This document shows, one piece after another, positions 35,256-44,418 of a stretch of DNA of 64,000 nt. Below the pieces are notes generated by a model. It ran no database searches, was not told the DNA's origin, and saw only the letters and a program-made list of their open reading frames with translations. The stretch's first letter is position 1; each line of letters starts with the position of its first letter. Position numbers and translations under genes: made by a program. Source of the stretch: Halorubrum sp. CSM-61. Lineage in GTDB: Archaea > Halobacteriota > Halobacteria > Halobacteriales > Haloferacaceae. The DNA is taken from assembly GCF_003781945.1 (NCBI RefSeq), contig NZ_RJJW01000011.1, positions 8,915 through 72,914 on the forward strand, given 5' to 3'.

Positions 35256-36772
35256 CACGACACACGGACGACGGAGACGGAGACGCGGAGGGAGGGAACG
35301 GACCGGACGGAGAGCGCGGCGACGGGCCGGCGGCCGACACGGACCGGTCGACGCCCGCCCCCGGCGTCCCCGAGGCGGGACGCGACGAGCAGCCGTCGAT
35401 CTTCGTCCCCGACGACGGGGAGGTATCGGACGAGACTCCCCCCGAACGCCCGGCCACCGACGGGGGCGTCGAGAGCGCGACCGGCGGGAGCGACTCGGCC
35501 GACCTCGACCCGGACGCGTACGACCCGGTCGACGTGTTCCCGGGCGGCGATCTGGACCTCCGGGAGGGCGCCGACTCCTGTTACAAGTGCACGAGCTGTG
35601 ACACCTCCTGTCCGGTCGCCGAGGTCGACGAGGAGTTCCCGGGACCGAAGTTCCAGGGTCCCGAGCAGTGGCGGCTCAAGCGCAAGGGGGACCACGACAT
35701 CGACGAGTCGATCACCTCCTGTTCGAACTGCATGCGCTGTGACGACGCCTGCCCCTCCTCGGTGCCCCTCTCGCAGATGCACAACGAGGCGCGCGGGCAG
35801 TTCGTCGAGTCGCAGATGGAGAAGCTCTCGCGGGAGTACGTCCGCAACCGCATCCTCTCGAACTACCGCTTTTTCGCGTCCATCGCGAGCAAGGTGCCGC
35901 GGCTGGCGAACGCCGCGACGAAGATCCCGGGCGCGATGAAGCTCGGTGAGAAGGTGCTCGGAATCGCGGGCGACCGCGAGTTCCCCGACTTCGCCACCCA
36001 GACGTTCCGCGAGTGGTGGAAGGACCGCGGCGGCGCGCAGGTGACCGACCCCGACAAGCGCGTCGCCTACTTCCACGGCTGCTACTCCAACTACAACACG
36101 CCGGAGGTCGGCAAGGCGATGGTGCGCGTGTACGAGCACTTCGGCTACGAGGTGATGGTGCCCCCGCAGAAGTGCTCGGGGACGCCGATGTTCGCGAACG
36201 GGATGCTGAAGGACGCGCGCCGGCACGCGGAGACGAACGTGGAGAACCTCGTCGAGGCCATCGGCGAGGGCGCGGACGTGATCGCCTCCTGTACCTCCTG
36301 TTCGCTGTCGCTCCGGCAGGAGTATCCCGAGCTGTTCGACATCCACGGGATCGAGGACGTCTCCGAGCACACTTACGAGGCGCTGGAGTACCTCCGGATC
36401 AACGAGGACCTGGAGGGCGAACTGGCCGGGACCGAGCTCGCCGACGAGCAGGCGTTCGCCTACCACGCGCCGTGTCACGCCCGCAATCAGGGCCTCTCTC
36501 GGCAGGCCGTCGAGACGTTCCGCGACGTCGACGGCGTGACCATGGAGGACGTCGGCGACTCCTGTTCGGGCATCTCCGGCACCTACGGGTGGAAGGCGGA
36601 GAAGTACGAGACGTCGATGGAGATTGGCGAGGAGATGTTCGAGCACATGGAGGACGCCAAGGGCGACGTGGGGATGACCGAGTGCCCGACCTGCGCGATG
36701 CAGATGGAACACGGCACCGGCTACGAGGTCGAACACCCGCTCCAGCTGCTCGAGGACGCGGTCGGCGCGTAG
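35252..36772 (+). CDS. glpC: Glycerol-3-phosphate dehydrogenase subunit C (iron-sulfur, membrane-associated)
   Basis: A 506-residue subunit. An acidic N-terminal extension of about 95 residues is unusual in length. It is followed by two [4Fe-4S] motifs, CYKCTSCDTSCPVAEV and CSNCMRCDDACPSSVP. Two CCG-type cysteine-rich domains come next, with FHGCYSNYNTPE, KCSGTPMF, CTSCSLSL, then YHAPCHARNQ, DSCSGISGTYG and ECPTCAMQ. GlpC passes electrons to the quinone pool at the membrane. Start ATG 35252 overlaps the glpB stop. The gene closes the operon. Confidence 0.92.
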   Translation: MTRHTDDGDGDAEGGNGPDGERGDGPAADTDRSTPAPGVPEAGRDEQPSIFVPDDGEVSDETPPERPATDGGVESATGGSDSADLDPDAYDPVDVFPGGDLDLREGADSCYKCTSCDTSCPVAEVDEEFPGPKFQGPEQWRLKRKGDHDIDESITSCSNCMRCDDACPSSVPLSQMHNEARGQFVESQMEKLSREYVRNRILSNYRFFASIASKVPRLANAATKIPGAMKLGEKVLGIAGDREFPDFATQTFREWWKDRGGAQVTDPDKRVAYFHGCYSNYNTPEVGKAMVRVYEHFGYEVMVPPQKCSGTPMFANGMLKDARRHAETNVENLVEAIGEGADVIASCTSCSLSLRQEYPELFDIHGIEDVSEHTYEALEYLRINEDLEGELAGTELADEQAFAYHAPCHARNQGLSRQAVETFRDVDGVTMEDVGDSCSGISGTYGWKAEKYETSMEIGEEMFEHMEDAKGDVGMTECPTCAMQMEHGTGYEVEHPLQLLEDAVGA

Positions 36773-36869
36773 AACCCTGGGACCGCGGGGCGAAGAACGA
36801 ACTCACAGGCCCCGTTTTTCAGACGAGATAACCGCGAGGGAACGTTTATCAGCGCAACGCGGCGAGTCT

Positions 36870-37922
36870 GTGATCGTGACGCTCGCAGAGTTCCTCGACC
36901 GATTCGACGGCGCCGATCGGTCCATCGTCGTCGTCAACCGCACCGACCCCGACCCGGTGTTGAACATGCTCGTGGACACGTTCGGGGAGGACGCGGTGGA
37001 CGTGATCGACGGGACGGTCGAGGCGAGCGAGCGACCCCAGAGCGACGGGGACCGCGGCGGCGACGCCAGCCACGGCGGCGACCCGAGCCGCCGGGACTCC
37101 CGCGGCGGACTCACCACTCGAGAGTTCACGACGGACCGGATCGTCGACGGGAACGGCGAGGCGCTCGGGCCCGACGGGTCCGTGACCCCGGAGCCGGGCG
37201 ATCCCGGCCCGGTGATCGACGTCGGCGCCCTACGACGCCACGACGACGTGCCCTTCGACGGCGACGACCCCGAGGACTTGGAGAACCTCGCGCTCCTCGT
37301 CGAGGGCGACGAGGTGGTCGCGGGGTCGACGCTCGGCGAGCTCGGCAACGCGGTGTTGTTCGTGAACTCGGACCTGTACATCACCGGGAGCCGGACGCTC
37401 GACGACGTCGACCTCCCCTCGGTGATCGGCGGGCTCGCCGACACGGCGTTCACGCTGCGCGGCTACCCCGAGTCGAACCGACAGAAGCTCCTCTTGATCA
37501 CCATCTCTCGGTTCATCGAGCGGGCCGCGTGGATGGCCGGCGACGGGACGCTCCGGTCGTCGTTCCAGCGCCTCTCCCGCCTCGACGACGAGGTCGGGAC
37601 GCGGCGGGTGTACGAGCGCGTCTCCGCGGCCGGCGTCGACACACACCTCTACGGGATCCCGGACGACCTCCCGCGCGACCTCGACGCCGTGATCCACGGC
37701 GGCGACACGCGGGACTTCACCGACAGCTGGTTCGTGGTGTACCGCCCGCCGGAGGGGCCCCACTCGATCGACGTCGACCTGGGAAGCGACCTCAAGCGCG
37801 GGATCGAGGGCGGCGTGGGACTGCTCGCGGTCGAGACCGAACCGCGCGTTTGGCGCGGAGTCTGGACGTTCGAACCCGACCGAGTGCGGTCGGTGAACCG
37901 CTACATCGAGCGAAATCTGTAG
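36870..37922 (+). CDS. DICT-domain sensory protein
   Basis: A 350-residue cytoplasmic protein. The segment about 135-330 fits the DICT sensory domain: NLALLVEGDEVVAGSTLGEL, LITISRFIERAAWMAGDGTL with the conserved SRFIE/RxAW residues, and LRSSFQRLSRLDDEVGTRRV. It ends HSIDVDLGSDLKRGIEGG and WTFEPDRVRSVNRYI. The first 130 residues include a low-complexity Arg/Gly/Asp insert. DICT domains often accompany light- or redox-signalling proteins. The start could be GTG 36870 or GTG 36876; a TATA-like gtttatca lies some 25 bases upstream. The 3' end runs into the repeat region. Confidence 0.75.
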   Translation: MIVTLAEFLDRFDGADRSIVVVNRTDPDPVLNMLVDTFGEDAVDVIDGTVEASERPQSDGDRGGDASHGGDPSRRDSRGGLTTREFTTDRIVDGNGEALGPDGSVTPEPGDPGPVIDVGALRRHDDVPFDGDDPEDLENLALLVEGDEVVAGSTLGELGNAVLFVNSDLYITGSRTLDDVDLPSVIGGLADTAFTLRGYPESNRQKLLLITISRFIERAAWMAGDGTLRSSFQRLSRLDDEVGTRRVYERVSAAGVDTHLYGIPDDLPRDLDAVIHGGDTRDFTDSWFVVYRPPEGPHSIDVDLGSDLKRGIEGGVGLLAVETEPRVWRGVWTFEPDRVRSVNRYIERNL

Positions 37923-38326
37923 GTGAGGCGCCGACCGCGCAGTCGGCGGCGGAGCGCGGTAGCGGGTACTCGGTGGAGCGCCGCGTGACAACGGGACTGG
38001 GTATTGCAGATCGGTGGCGACGGGAGAGTATTTAAACAGCCGTGAGCGACGGCGACGATCGCTTATAAACCGGTAGCGGTGGCGCGTGCCTGCGAGCGGT
38101 CGCCACGGGCGACCGCGAGACAGCACGCGCGAGGGACGCGGCGAACGCGAGCGGCGAAGCCGCGAGCCGTGAGCCGCGAGGCTGGGGAGGCGTGAGGTGC
38201 GGGGCGGTGCTGTGCGGGGTGGGACTCAAAGGGGCAGCCGCGAGGACGACGCTCGGCGCAGTAAGCACCGCAGCGAAGGAGCGTCAGCGACTGAGCGAGG
38301 AGCGCAACAAGCCGCGCGAGTCGTCG
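37923..38326. other. Intergenic GC-rich region left of the tandem repeats
   Basis: No gene is supported. The stretch contains two TATA-like words (tatttaaaca, 38028-38037, and cttataaacc, 38061-38070) facing right, then a strongly GC-rich run of short, irregular repeats of cgcgag and gaagcc type. It seems to be part of one composite intergenic element together with 38327-38554, because the same kind of sequence precedes the tandem units without a break. Confidence 0.45.
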
Positions 38327-38462
38327 CGGCTGGGGCTTTGGCGGTGTTCGCCGTCGAGTCACCGATCACGTACAGCCGAGCGGCTGGGGCTTTGGCGGTG
38401 TTCGCCGTCGAGTCACCGATCACGTACAGCCGAGCGGCTGGGGCTTCGGCGGTGTTCACCGC
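38327..38462. repeat. 54-bp tandem repeat, two full units and a partial third
   Basis: Units at 38327-38380 and 38381-38434 are identical over 54 bases (start CGGCTGGGGCTTTGGCGGTG, end TACAGCCGAG). A third begins at 38435 and diverges after about 28 bases, running straight into the dispersed repeat copy B. Each unit has a GTGTTCGCCGTCGAGTCACC core. Too regular and contiguous to be a CRISPR array (no spacers). Neither strand codes for a credible protein. Confidence 0.9.
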
Positions 38463-38554
38463 AGCGCCGTCGACGACTTATAAACAGCCGACAGCAACGC
38501 CACTCGATCGCTTATCAATGACTACTCACTCGTTCTGATACACGTACTCCCGCT
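38451..38554. repeat. Dispersed intergenic repeat, copy B
   Basis: This 104-bp copy matches positions 5-108 without gaps and with about seven substitutions. It is bounded on the left by the tandem repeats and on the right by the 3' end of the acyl-CoA dehydrogenase gene. It carries cttataaac and cttatcaat, of which only the first keeps the TATA-like form. Confidence 0.85.
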
Positions 38555-38597
38555 ATCGATCGAGAGGGACGACGAAGCGCGAGCGCCCGATCAGCGT

Positions 38598-39743
38598 TTA
38601 CAACCCGAGCTCGCGTCCCAACACGACGTGTTGGATCTCGCTCGTTCCCTCGCCGATCTCCATCAGCTTGGCGTCGCGGTAGAAGCGCTGCGGCGCGAAG
38701 TCGGTGGTGTAGCCGTAGCCGCCGAGCGTCTGGACCGCCTCCTCGGCCACCTCGCGGGCGGCCTCGCTGGCGTCGAGCTTCGCCAGCGCGGACTCCCGCG
38801 TCACTTCCTCGCCGGCGTCGTACGTCGTCGCCGCCTTGTGCGTGAGCAGGCGGGCGCGCTCCGTCTGCCGGTGCATGTGGACCACCTTGTCGCGGATCGC
38901 GTCGAACTTCGCGATCGGCTTGCCGAACTGCTCGCGCTCGCCGGCGTACTCCTTGGCGGCCTCGTAGGCGCCCTGCGCGAGCCCCACCGAGAGCGCGGCG
39001 ATGGAGATCCGCCCGCCGTCGAGCGTCTTCATCGTCTGGGTCCACCCCTCGCCCTCCTCGCCGAGCAGCCGGTCCTCCGGGATCCGCACGTCGTCCAGCG
39101 AGATCTCGCAGGTGGGCGAGCAGTTGAGCCCCATCTTGTCCCACACCGTCGTGACCTCGAACCCGTCGTCGTCGGGAGAGACGATGAACGTCGAGATGCC
39201 GTCGTAGCCCGCGTCGGGGTCGGTGACGGCCTTCACCAACACCGAGTTCGCGACGTTCGCGTTCGTGATGAACTGCTTCGTCCCGTCCAGCACGTACTCG
39301 CCGGCGTCGGCGTCGTACTCGGCGGTCGTGTCCATGTTCGAGGCGTCGGAACCGCTGCCGGGCTCCGTGAGCGCCCACGCCCCCAGTTCGCCGCCCTCGG
39401 CGAGGGGTCGGAGCCACTCCTCCTTCTGTGCCGGCGTGCCGAACAGCTCGATCGGCTTCGCACCGAGCGAGGTGTGGGCGGCGTACGAGAGCCCGATCCC
39501 GCCGGAGACGCGGCCGAGCTCCTCGGTGACCAGCGCGTACATGAGCTGGTCGCCGCCGAGCCCGCCGTACTCCTCCGAGACCGGCACGCCCATCATATCG
39601 AGGTCGTTCAGGTCGGCGAACACCTCGTCGGGGAACCGGTGTTCGTCCTCGATCTCCTGGGCGATCGGCCGGATCTCCTCCTCGCAGAACTCGCGGACGG
39701 TGTCGCGGATCATCCGGTGTTCCGCGGGCAGCTCGAAGTCCAT
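38598..39743 (-). CDS. Acyl-CoA dehydrogenase
   Basis: A 381-residue FAD enzyme of fatty-acid or branched-chain acyl-CoA oxidation. The helical N-terminus MDFELPAEHRMIRDTVREFC is followed by the middle beta domain with GAWALTEPGSGSDASNMDTT (flavin-binding). The C-terminal helical domain has the catalytic base Glu in MEIGEGTSEIQHVVLGREL and the QTLGGYGYTTDF motif. Start ATG 39743 gives the family N-terminus. A TATA-like cataaac lies at about 39769. The nearest neighbours do not form an obvious beta-oxidation operon. Confidence 0.93.
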   Translation of the reverse strand: MDFELPAEHRMIRDTVREFCEEEIRPIAQEIEDEHRFPDEVFADLNDLDMMGVPVSEEYGGLGGDQLMYALVTEELGRVSGGIGLSYAAHTSLGAKPIELFGTPAQKEEWLRPLAEGGELGAWALTEPGSGSDASNMDTTAEYDADAGEYVLDGTKQFITNANVANSVLVKAVTDPDAGYDGISTFIVSPDDDGFEVTTVWDKMGLNCSPTCEISLDDVRIPEDRLLGEEGEGWTQTMKTLDGGRISIAALSVGLAQGAYEAAKEYAGEREQFGKPIAKFDAIRDKVVHMHRQTERARLLTHKAATTYDAGEEVTRESALAKLDASEAAREVAEEAVQTLGGYGYTTDFAPQRFYRDAKLMEIGEGTSEIQHVVLGRELGL

Positions 39744-39887
39744 GGGGCAAGAATTGCGACGCGGCGGCATAAACGATACGAACGACCGTTAACGATCTCC
39801 GGGACGGCACGCCGCCGTCTTCGCCTCGCTCCGATTTCCTCCCCTCCGACGTGACCATTTATCAGTCGCCGTCGCCTCGGCCCGTCC

Positions 39888-40685
39888 ATGGAGCTCCGTC
39901 GGATCGTGCGCGGTCGCGTGGACTGGCCCGACATCGAGCGGGTCGTCCGCGAGCTGGCGGACCGGTACGACCGCGACGGGATGCGGGTGCGGTTCCTCGA
40001 CGCCGACAACTGGCTGTCGACCCCGATGGTGGTCGACGACGACCTGTTCGTGAAGGTGATCACCCGCCAGAACACGCTGGTCCACGCGCTGTTCACCACC
40101 GGTCGGAACCTCGGGGCCTTCTCCGCGGGCACCGAGGGCTTCTTCGAGCGCTACGAGACCCCTTACGAGATGGCGCGCCACGAGCTGGAGGCGACCCGGA
40201 AGGTCCGCGAGATCGGCGTCAACGCCCCGGAGCCGATCGAGGCGCTGGAGGTCGGCGACCTCGGCGTCGTCGTGTTGGAGTACCTCCCCGAGTTCCGGGC
40301 CCTCGACGAGCTCGACGCCGAGGACGTGGCCGCGCTCGCCCCGGCGCTCTTCGCCACGCTCCGGACGATCCACGACGCCGGGCTCGCCCACGGCGACCTC
40401 CGCGCCGAGAACGTCCTCGTGCGCGACGGCGACCTCTACGTCATCGACGCGACGAGCGTGAGCGAGGAGGGCCGCGAGTCGGCGCGGTCGTACGACCTCG
40501 CGAGCGCCCTCGCCGCGCTGGAACCTCTGATCGGCGCGGCCGACGCCGTCGCCGCCGCGCTCGGTAGCTACTCGACCGACGAGATACTGGCCGCTCGGCG
40601 GTTCCTCGACTTCGTCGCGATCCGGCCCGATCACGAGTTCGACGCCGCCGAACTCAACGGCGAACTGGAGAAGCGGGCGACGTAG
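39888..40685 (+). CDS. RIO/Bud32-like protein kinase
   Basis: A 265-residue protein with a compact atypical kinase fold. FVKVITRQNTLVHALF supplies the ATP-binding lysine. The catalytic loop is GLAHGDLRAENVLVRDGDLY (HxDLxxxN-type), and YVIDATS stands where DFG is expected, as in Bud32/RIO proteins. The segment YEMARHELEATRKVREIG is the helix carrying the conserved Glu. The N-terminal 60 residues are a small alpha/beta extension. Substrate unknown; not KEOPS Bud32, which is usually fused to Kae1 in haloarchaea. A TATA-like catttatc lies about 25 bases upstream. Confidence 0.75.
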   Translation: MELRRIVRGRVDWPDIERVVRELADRYDRDGMRVRFLDADNWLSTPMVVDDDLFVKVITRQNTLVHALFTTGRNLGAFSAGTEGFFERYETPYEMARHELEATRKVREIGVNAPEPIEALEVGDLGVVVLEYLPEFRALDELDAEDVAALAPALFATLRTIHDAGLAHGDLRAENVLVRDGDLYVIDATSVSEEGRESARSYDLASALAALEPLIGAADAVAAALGSYSTDEILAARRFLDFVAIRPDHEFDAAELNGELEKRAT

Positions 40686-40731
40686 GTGGACGGACAACGG
40701 AGAGAGCGGGGGCCGTGCGGTCGCCCGCAGG

Positions 40732-41667
40732 TCACTCCGCGGCCGCGTCCGGCGTCTCCTCCGTCGTCCCCGCGCGCTCCCGGCTCACGGCCCAGATCCC
40801 GGTGGTCATCAGGGCGCCGCCGACGAGGTACCCCGGCCCGAGCGCCTCGCCGAGCAGCGCGGCACCGAGCGCCGCCCCGACCGCGGGCTGCGCGAAGAAG
40901 AAGACGGCGACCGTCCCCGCGGGCACGTACTCTAACCCCTTGTACCAGAGGTACCACGCGGCCGCCGTCGACGCCAGCCCGAGGTACAGTACGGCGGCGA
41001 TCGACTCGGCAGTTAGGGGGATATCCGTTGGAGAGAGGCCGAGGTACCACAGCTCGCCGGCGGCGAGGACCGCGAGCATCGGCACGCTCGCCAGCGAGGA
41101 GTACGTCGCCGCGCGCAGCGCGCCGTGACGCCTGACCGCGGGCAGCCCCCAGACCGTGTAACCGGCCCACGCCGCGCTGCCGACCAAGAGCAGCGCCACG
41201 CCGACGGCGTTGCCCGCGGCCATCGATCCGAGGTCGTACTGTCCGGCGATGACGACGGCGGTCCCGACGCCGGCGACGGTCATCCCGCCGGCCTTCGTCG
41301 CCGTGACGCGCTCGCCGAGCACGGCCGCGCCGAGCACCACCGTGAACACGGGCGTGAGGACGGTCAGAAGCGACCCCTGGCTGGCGTTGGTCAGCTCCGT
41401 GCCGAGGAACTGGGTCGCGATCGTCAGCGTCACCCACCCGCCTAACGCGACGAACGCCGGCCACTCGTCGCGCGAGGGCGTGGGTCCGCCCCGTCCGGCG
41501 ACGACGAGCCAGAGCGCGACGCCGCCGACCGCGACCCGGAGGAAGCCGAGCGTCACCGGCGGGATCAGCGCGAACCCCCACTTGCTGACGACGTACATGC
41601 CGCCCCACAGCGCCGCGGCTAGGAGGGGAGCGAGCGCGTACGCGTATCGGCCGATAGCGAGTGCCAT
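40732..41667 (-). CDS. EamA/DMT-family transporter
   Basis: A 311-residue membrane protein with about ten helices arranged as two repeated EamA units (residues 8-140 and 155-290). Typical pieces are LLAAALWGGMYVVSKWGFAL at the start, PVTLGFLRVAVGGVALWLV, and the second-unit AAVLYLGLASTAAAWYLWYK followed by FFFAQPAVGAALGAALLGE. This drug/metabolite family exports amino acids and other small metabolites. The gene is 33 bases downstream of the LivF-like gene and may be read through from the ABC-transporter operon, possibly exporting a related metabolite. Confidence 0.88.
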   Translation of the reverse strand: MALAIGRYAYALAPLLAAALWGGMYVVSKWGFALIPPVTLGFLRVAVGGVALWLVVAGRGGPTPSRDEWPAFVALGGWVTLTIATQFLGTELTNASQGSLLTVLTPVFTVVLGAAVLGERVTATKAGGMTVAGVGTAVVIAGQYDLGSMAAGNAVGVALLLVGSAAWAGYTVWGLPAVRRHGALRAATYSSLASVPMLAVLAAGELWYLGLSPTDIPLTAESIAAVLYLGLASTAAAWYLWYKGLEYVPAGTVAVFFFAQPAVGAALGAALLGEALGPGYLVGGALMTTGIWAVSRERAGTTEETPDAAAE

Positions 41668-41700
41668 GCAATTTCGGTCGGGTTGGTGAAGGGCGAGGAC

Positions 41701-42459
41701 TCAGCCGCCGAGGTACAGCTGGGAGACCTCCTCGTCGTTGAGCAGTTCCTCCGGGGTGCCCTCGAACCTGACGGTCCCCTGATCGAGGACGTATCCCCGA
41801 TCGGAGATGCCGAGCCCCTTCGTCACGTTCTGTTCGACCATCAGGATCGCCGTGTCCATGTCGTTGACCTCCTGCACGTCCTCGAACACGTCGTCTGCGG
41901 TGTTGGGCGCGAGCCCCGCGGACGGCTCGTCGATGAGGAGCACGTCGGGCTCCATCACGAGGGCCCGGGCGAACGCCAGCACCTGTCGCTGGCCGCCGGA
42001 GAGCGTCTTCGCCTTGGCCGTCCGCTTCCGGTCGATGATCGGGAACCGGTCGTACAGCGTCTCGATCACGTCTTCGAGGCCGCCGTCGCGGGCGACGCCG
42101 CCCATCCTGAGGTTCTCGTCGATCGTCAGCGAGCCGAACACGTTGTCGGTCTGGGGGACGTAGCCGATCCCCTCGCGGACGATCTCCTCCGGCGCCATCC
42201 CGCCGATGTCGCGGCCGTGGTACTCGACCGTCCCCGTCCACGGCGTCAGCATTCCGAACGCCGTCTTGAGGACGGTCGACTTCCCGGCCCCGTTCGGGCC
42301 GACGAGACAGACGATCTCGCCCGGATCGAGCCGGATCGAGAGATCGTCGAGCACCTGCACCTCGCCGTACCCGCTGTCGACGTTCGACAGCGAGAGCACG
42401 GGGTCGACTCCGTCGGTACCGTCGGCGGCCCCTGCGGGCCGGGTGGTGTCGTCGCTCAT
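41701..42459 (-). CDS. livF: Branched-chain amino-acid-type ABC transporter ATPase, LivF-like
   Basis: A 252-residue ATPase. Walker A CLVGPNGAGKSTVLKTAFGM, signature TLSGGQRQVLAFARALV, Walker B DVLLIDEPSAGLAPNTADDV and the switch His in MVEQNVTKGL are complete. It couples ATP hydrolysis to uptake by the LivHM permease together with LivG. The start overlaps the livG stop (42456-42459, ATGA). It is last but one of the operon if the EamA gene is included. Confidence 0.9.
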   Translation of the reverse strand: MSDDTTRPAGAADGTDGVDPVLSLSNVDSGYGEVQVLDDLSIRLDPGEIVCLVGPNGAGKSTVLKTAFGMLTPWTGTVEYHGRDIGGMAPEEIVREGIGYVPQTDNVFGSLTIDENLRMGGVARDGGLEDVIETLYDRFPIIDRKRTAKAKTLSGGQRQVLAFARALVMEPDVLLIDEPSAGLAPNTADDVFEDVQEVNDMDTAILMVEQNVTKGLGISDRGYVLDQGTVRFEGTPEELLNDEEVSQLYLGG

Positions 42460-43244
42460 GTGCCGCCTCCGAGGTACGCGTCGATGACGCGATCGTCCCC
42501 TTGCACCTCCTCCGGGGTGCCCTCCGTCAGGACGCTCCCCTGATCCAAGACGACGATCGGGTCGGCCAGGTCCATCACGAACTCCATGTCGTGTTCGATC
42601 AGCAGGAACGTCGTCCCCTGCTCGTTGAGTCGTCGGATCTGGTCTTTCAGCTTCTTCGCCAGCGTCGGGTTCACCCCCGCGACCGGCTCGTCGAGGAGCA
42701 GCACCTCCGGCTCGGCGAGCATCGCCCGCGCGAGCTCGACGAGCTTCATCTGCCCGCCGGAGATGTCGGTCGCGGGCTGGGTCGCGAGGTGGTCGATCTC
42801 GAACTCCTCCAAGATCCGCTCCGCCTCGGCGAGGTTCGTCGACTCGCTCTCGCCGACGGTCCCGGGCCGAGCGAACAGGTTGACGAAGGACTCGCCGGGC
42901 TGGTTCCGCGGCCCGACCAGCATCGCCTCGCGGACGGTCATCCCCTCCAGCTTGCGCGGGGTCTGGAACGTCCGGATGAGGCCGTGGTCGGCCACCTGAT
43001 ACGGCTCCATGCCGGTCACGTCGGTCCCGTTCACCTCGACGGTGCCGCCATCCGGCTCGTAGAAGCCGGAGATGAGGTTGAACAGGGTCGACTTCCCGGC
43101 CCCGTTCGGCCCGATGAGCCCCGTGATCGTGCCGCGCTCGACCGCGAAGGTGGCGTGGTCGGTCGCGGCGAGGCCGCCGAACGACTTCTGGAGGTCGTCG
43201 ACGCGGAGGACGGCGTCGTCCTTCGGGAGCGCGCCCTCACTCAT
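42456..43244 (-). CDS. livG: Branched-chain amino-acid-type ABC transporter ATPase, LivG-like
   Basis: A 262-residue ATPase. Walker A GLIGPNGAGKSTLFNLISGF, signature ATDISGGQMKLVELARAMLA and Walker B EVLLLDEPVAGVNPTLAKKL are complete. The LivG-type GLIRTFQTPRKLEGMTVREA Q-loop region is present. Start ATG 43244 was chosen because ggaggt lies seven bases before it; the in-frame GTG at 43253 would lie within that site. It overlaps the livM stop by eight bases. Confidence 0.9.
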   Translation of the reverse strand: MSEGALPKDDAVLRVDDLQKSFGGLAATDHATFAVERGTITGLIGPNGAGKSTLFNLISGFYEPDGGTVEVNGTDVTGMEPYQVADHGLIRTFQTPRKLEGMTVREAMLVGPRNQPGESFVNLFARPGTVGESESTNLAEAERILEEFEIDHLATQPATDISGGQMKLVELARAMLAEPEVLLLDEPVAGVNPTLAKKLKDQIRRLNEQGTTFLLIEHDMEFVMDLADPIVVLDQGSVLTEGTPEEVQGDDRVIDAYLGGGT

Positions 43245-44418
43245 CGCCGCCACCTCCCTTCTGTTCGCGGACGCCGGAGGAGGGCGGATCGGGCGGGTCC
43301 CGGTCGTCGACCGCGCTCGGCCAGATCAGCTCCCGCTGCGGCGGGAGGATTCCCTGCGGCCGGTAGCGCATGACCGCGACGATCACGACCCCGATCAACA
43401 GCAGCCGCAGCGGCGCGGGGTCGATCGGCAGCGCCACGTCGTTGAGGAAGCGCGTCCCCTCGCGGATGGTGACGATGACGATGCCGCCGAACAGCGCCCC
43501 CCGGTTGGAGCCGCTGCCGCCCAAGATCACCGCGACCCACGCGTAGAACGTCGTGATCGGGTCCAGATCACCCGGTCCGACGTAGAGGTTCAGGTGGGTG
43601 TAGAACACGCCCGCCAGCGCCATGATCAGGCTGCCGAGTACGAACGACTGCATCTTGTACGAGTAGGTGTTCTTGCCCAGCGCCCGCGCGAGGTCTTCGT
43701 CGGAGCGGATCGTGCGCAGCACCCGGCCCCACGGCGACCGGTGCGCCCGCCGCAGGACGAAGAAGGTCGCGCCCGCGAACGCGAGCACGAGCAGGACGTT
43801 CAGCGACGCCCGCCAGAACGACGTTCCGAGGAGTATCGGCGATCCGGGGATCACCACGAGCCGGAGCCCCGGCATCGTCTCCGGGAGCGTCGAGAACACC
43901 GGCCACCCCTCGAAGAAGCTCGGGATGCCGCGCACGCCCGCGCTCCCGTTGGTCAGCCAGCGCTCGTTGAGGACGATCAGCCGGACGACCTCGGCCAGCC
44001 CGAGCGAGGCGATGGCGAGGTAGTCGGCCCGCAGTCGGAGCGTCGGGATACCGATGAGCAGCGCCAGCACGAACGCGACGACGAGCGCGACGGCGAGACC
44101 GACGAGCGGGTTGAACCCGCCCGCGATCGGCGAGCTGTCGGCGGTCATCAGCGCGGAGCCGTACGCGCCGATCCCGAAGAAGGCGGCGACGCTGAAGTTG
44201 ATCAGGCCGGTGAATCCCCACTGGGCGTTCAGTCCGAAGGAGAGGAGCGCGTACATCCCGGCGAGCCCGACGAGGAACAGGAAGTACGTCGGGCCGAGCG
44301 CGCCGGTGAGCAGCGCCCCGAGCAGGAACAGCGCGAACGCGACGCTGACGCCGAGGACCCACGCCTCGGGGCGACTCAGGTCGTCGACCGCCGCCTTCGG
44401 ATCGGAGAGGAGGCTCAC
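43237..44418 (-). CDS. livM: ABC transporter permease, LivM-like
   Basis: A 393-residue permease with about eleven helices, starting at GTG 44418. Family signatures: QWGFTGLINFSVAAFFGIGA in the middle, IPTLRLRADYLAIASLGLAE with the conserved YLAIASLGLAE piece, and the C-terminal FYAWVAVILGGSGSNRGALF (GGxGxxxG). The last 35 residues are soluble and polar. The start overlaps the livH stop (GTGA). Confidence 0.88.
   Translation of the reverse strand: MSLLSDPKAAVDDLSRPEAWVLGVSVAFALFLLGALLTGALGPTYFLFLVGLAGMYALLSFGLNAQWGFTGLINFSVAAFFGIGAYGSALMTADSSPIAGGFNPLVGLAVALVVAFVLALLIGIPTLRLRADYLAIASLGLAEVVRLIVLNERWLTNGSAGVRGIPSFFEGWPVFSTLPETMPGLRLVVIPGSPILLGTSFWRASLNVLLVLAFAGATFFVLRRAHRSPWGRVLRTIRSDEDLARALGKNTYSYKMQSFVLGSLIMALAGVFYTHLNLYVGPGDLDPITTFYAWVAVILGGSGSNRGALFGGIVIVTIREGTRFLNDVALPIDPAPLRLLLIGVVIVAVMRYRPQGILPPQRELIWPSAVDDRDPPDPPSSGVREQKGGGGDE

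Noticed and set aside
38327..38462. Tandem 54-bp units considered as a CRISPR array
   Set aside because: The units are contiguous with no spacers, too long for repeats, only two full copies exist, and there are no cas genes.
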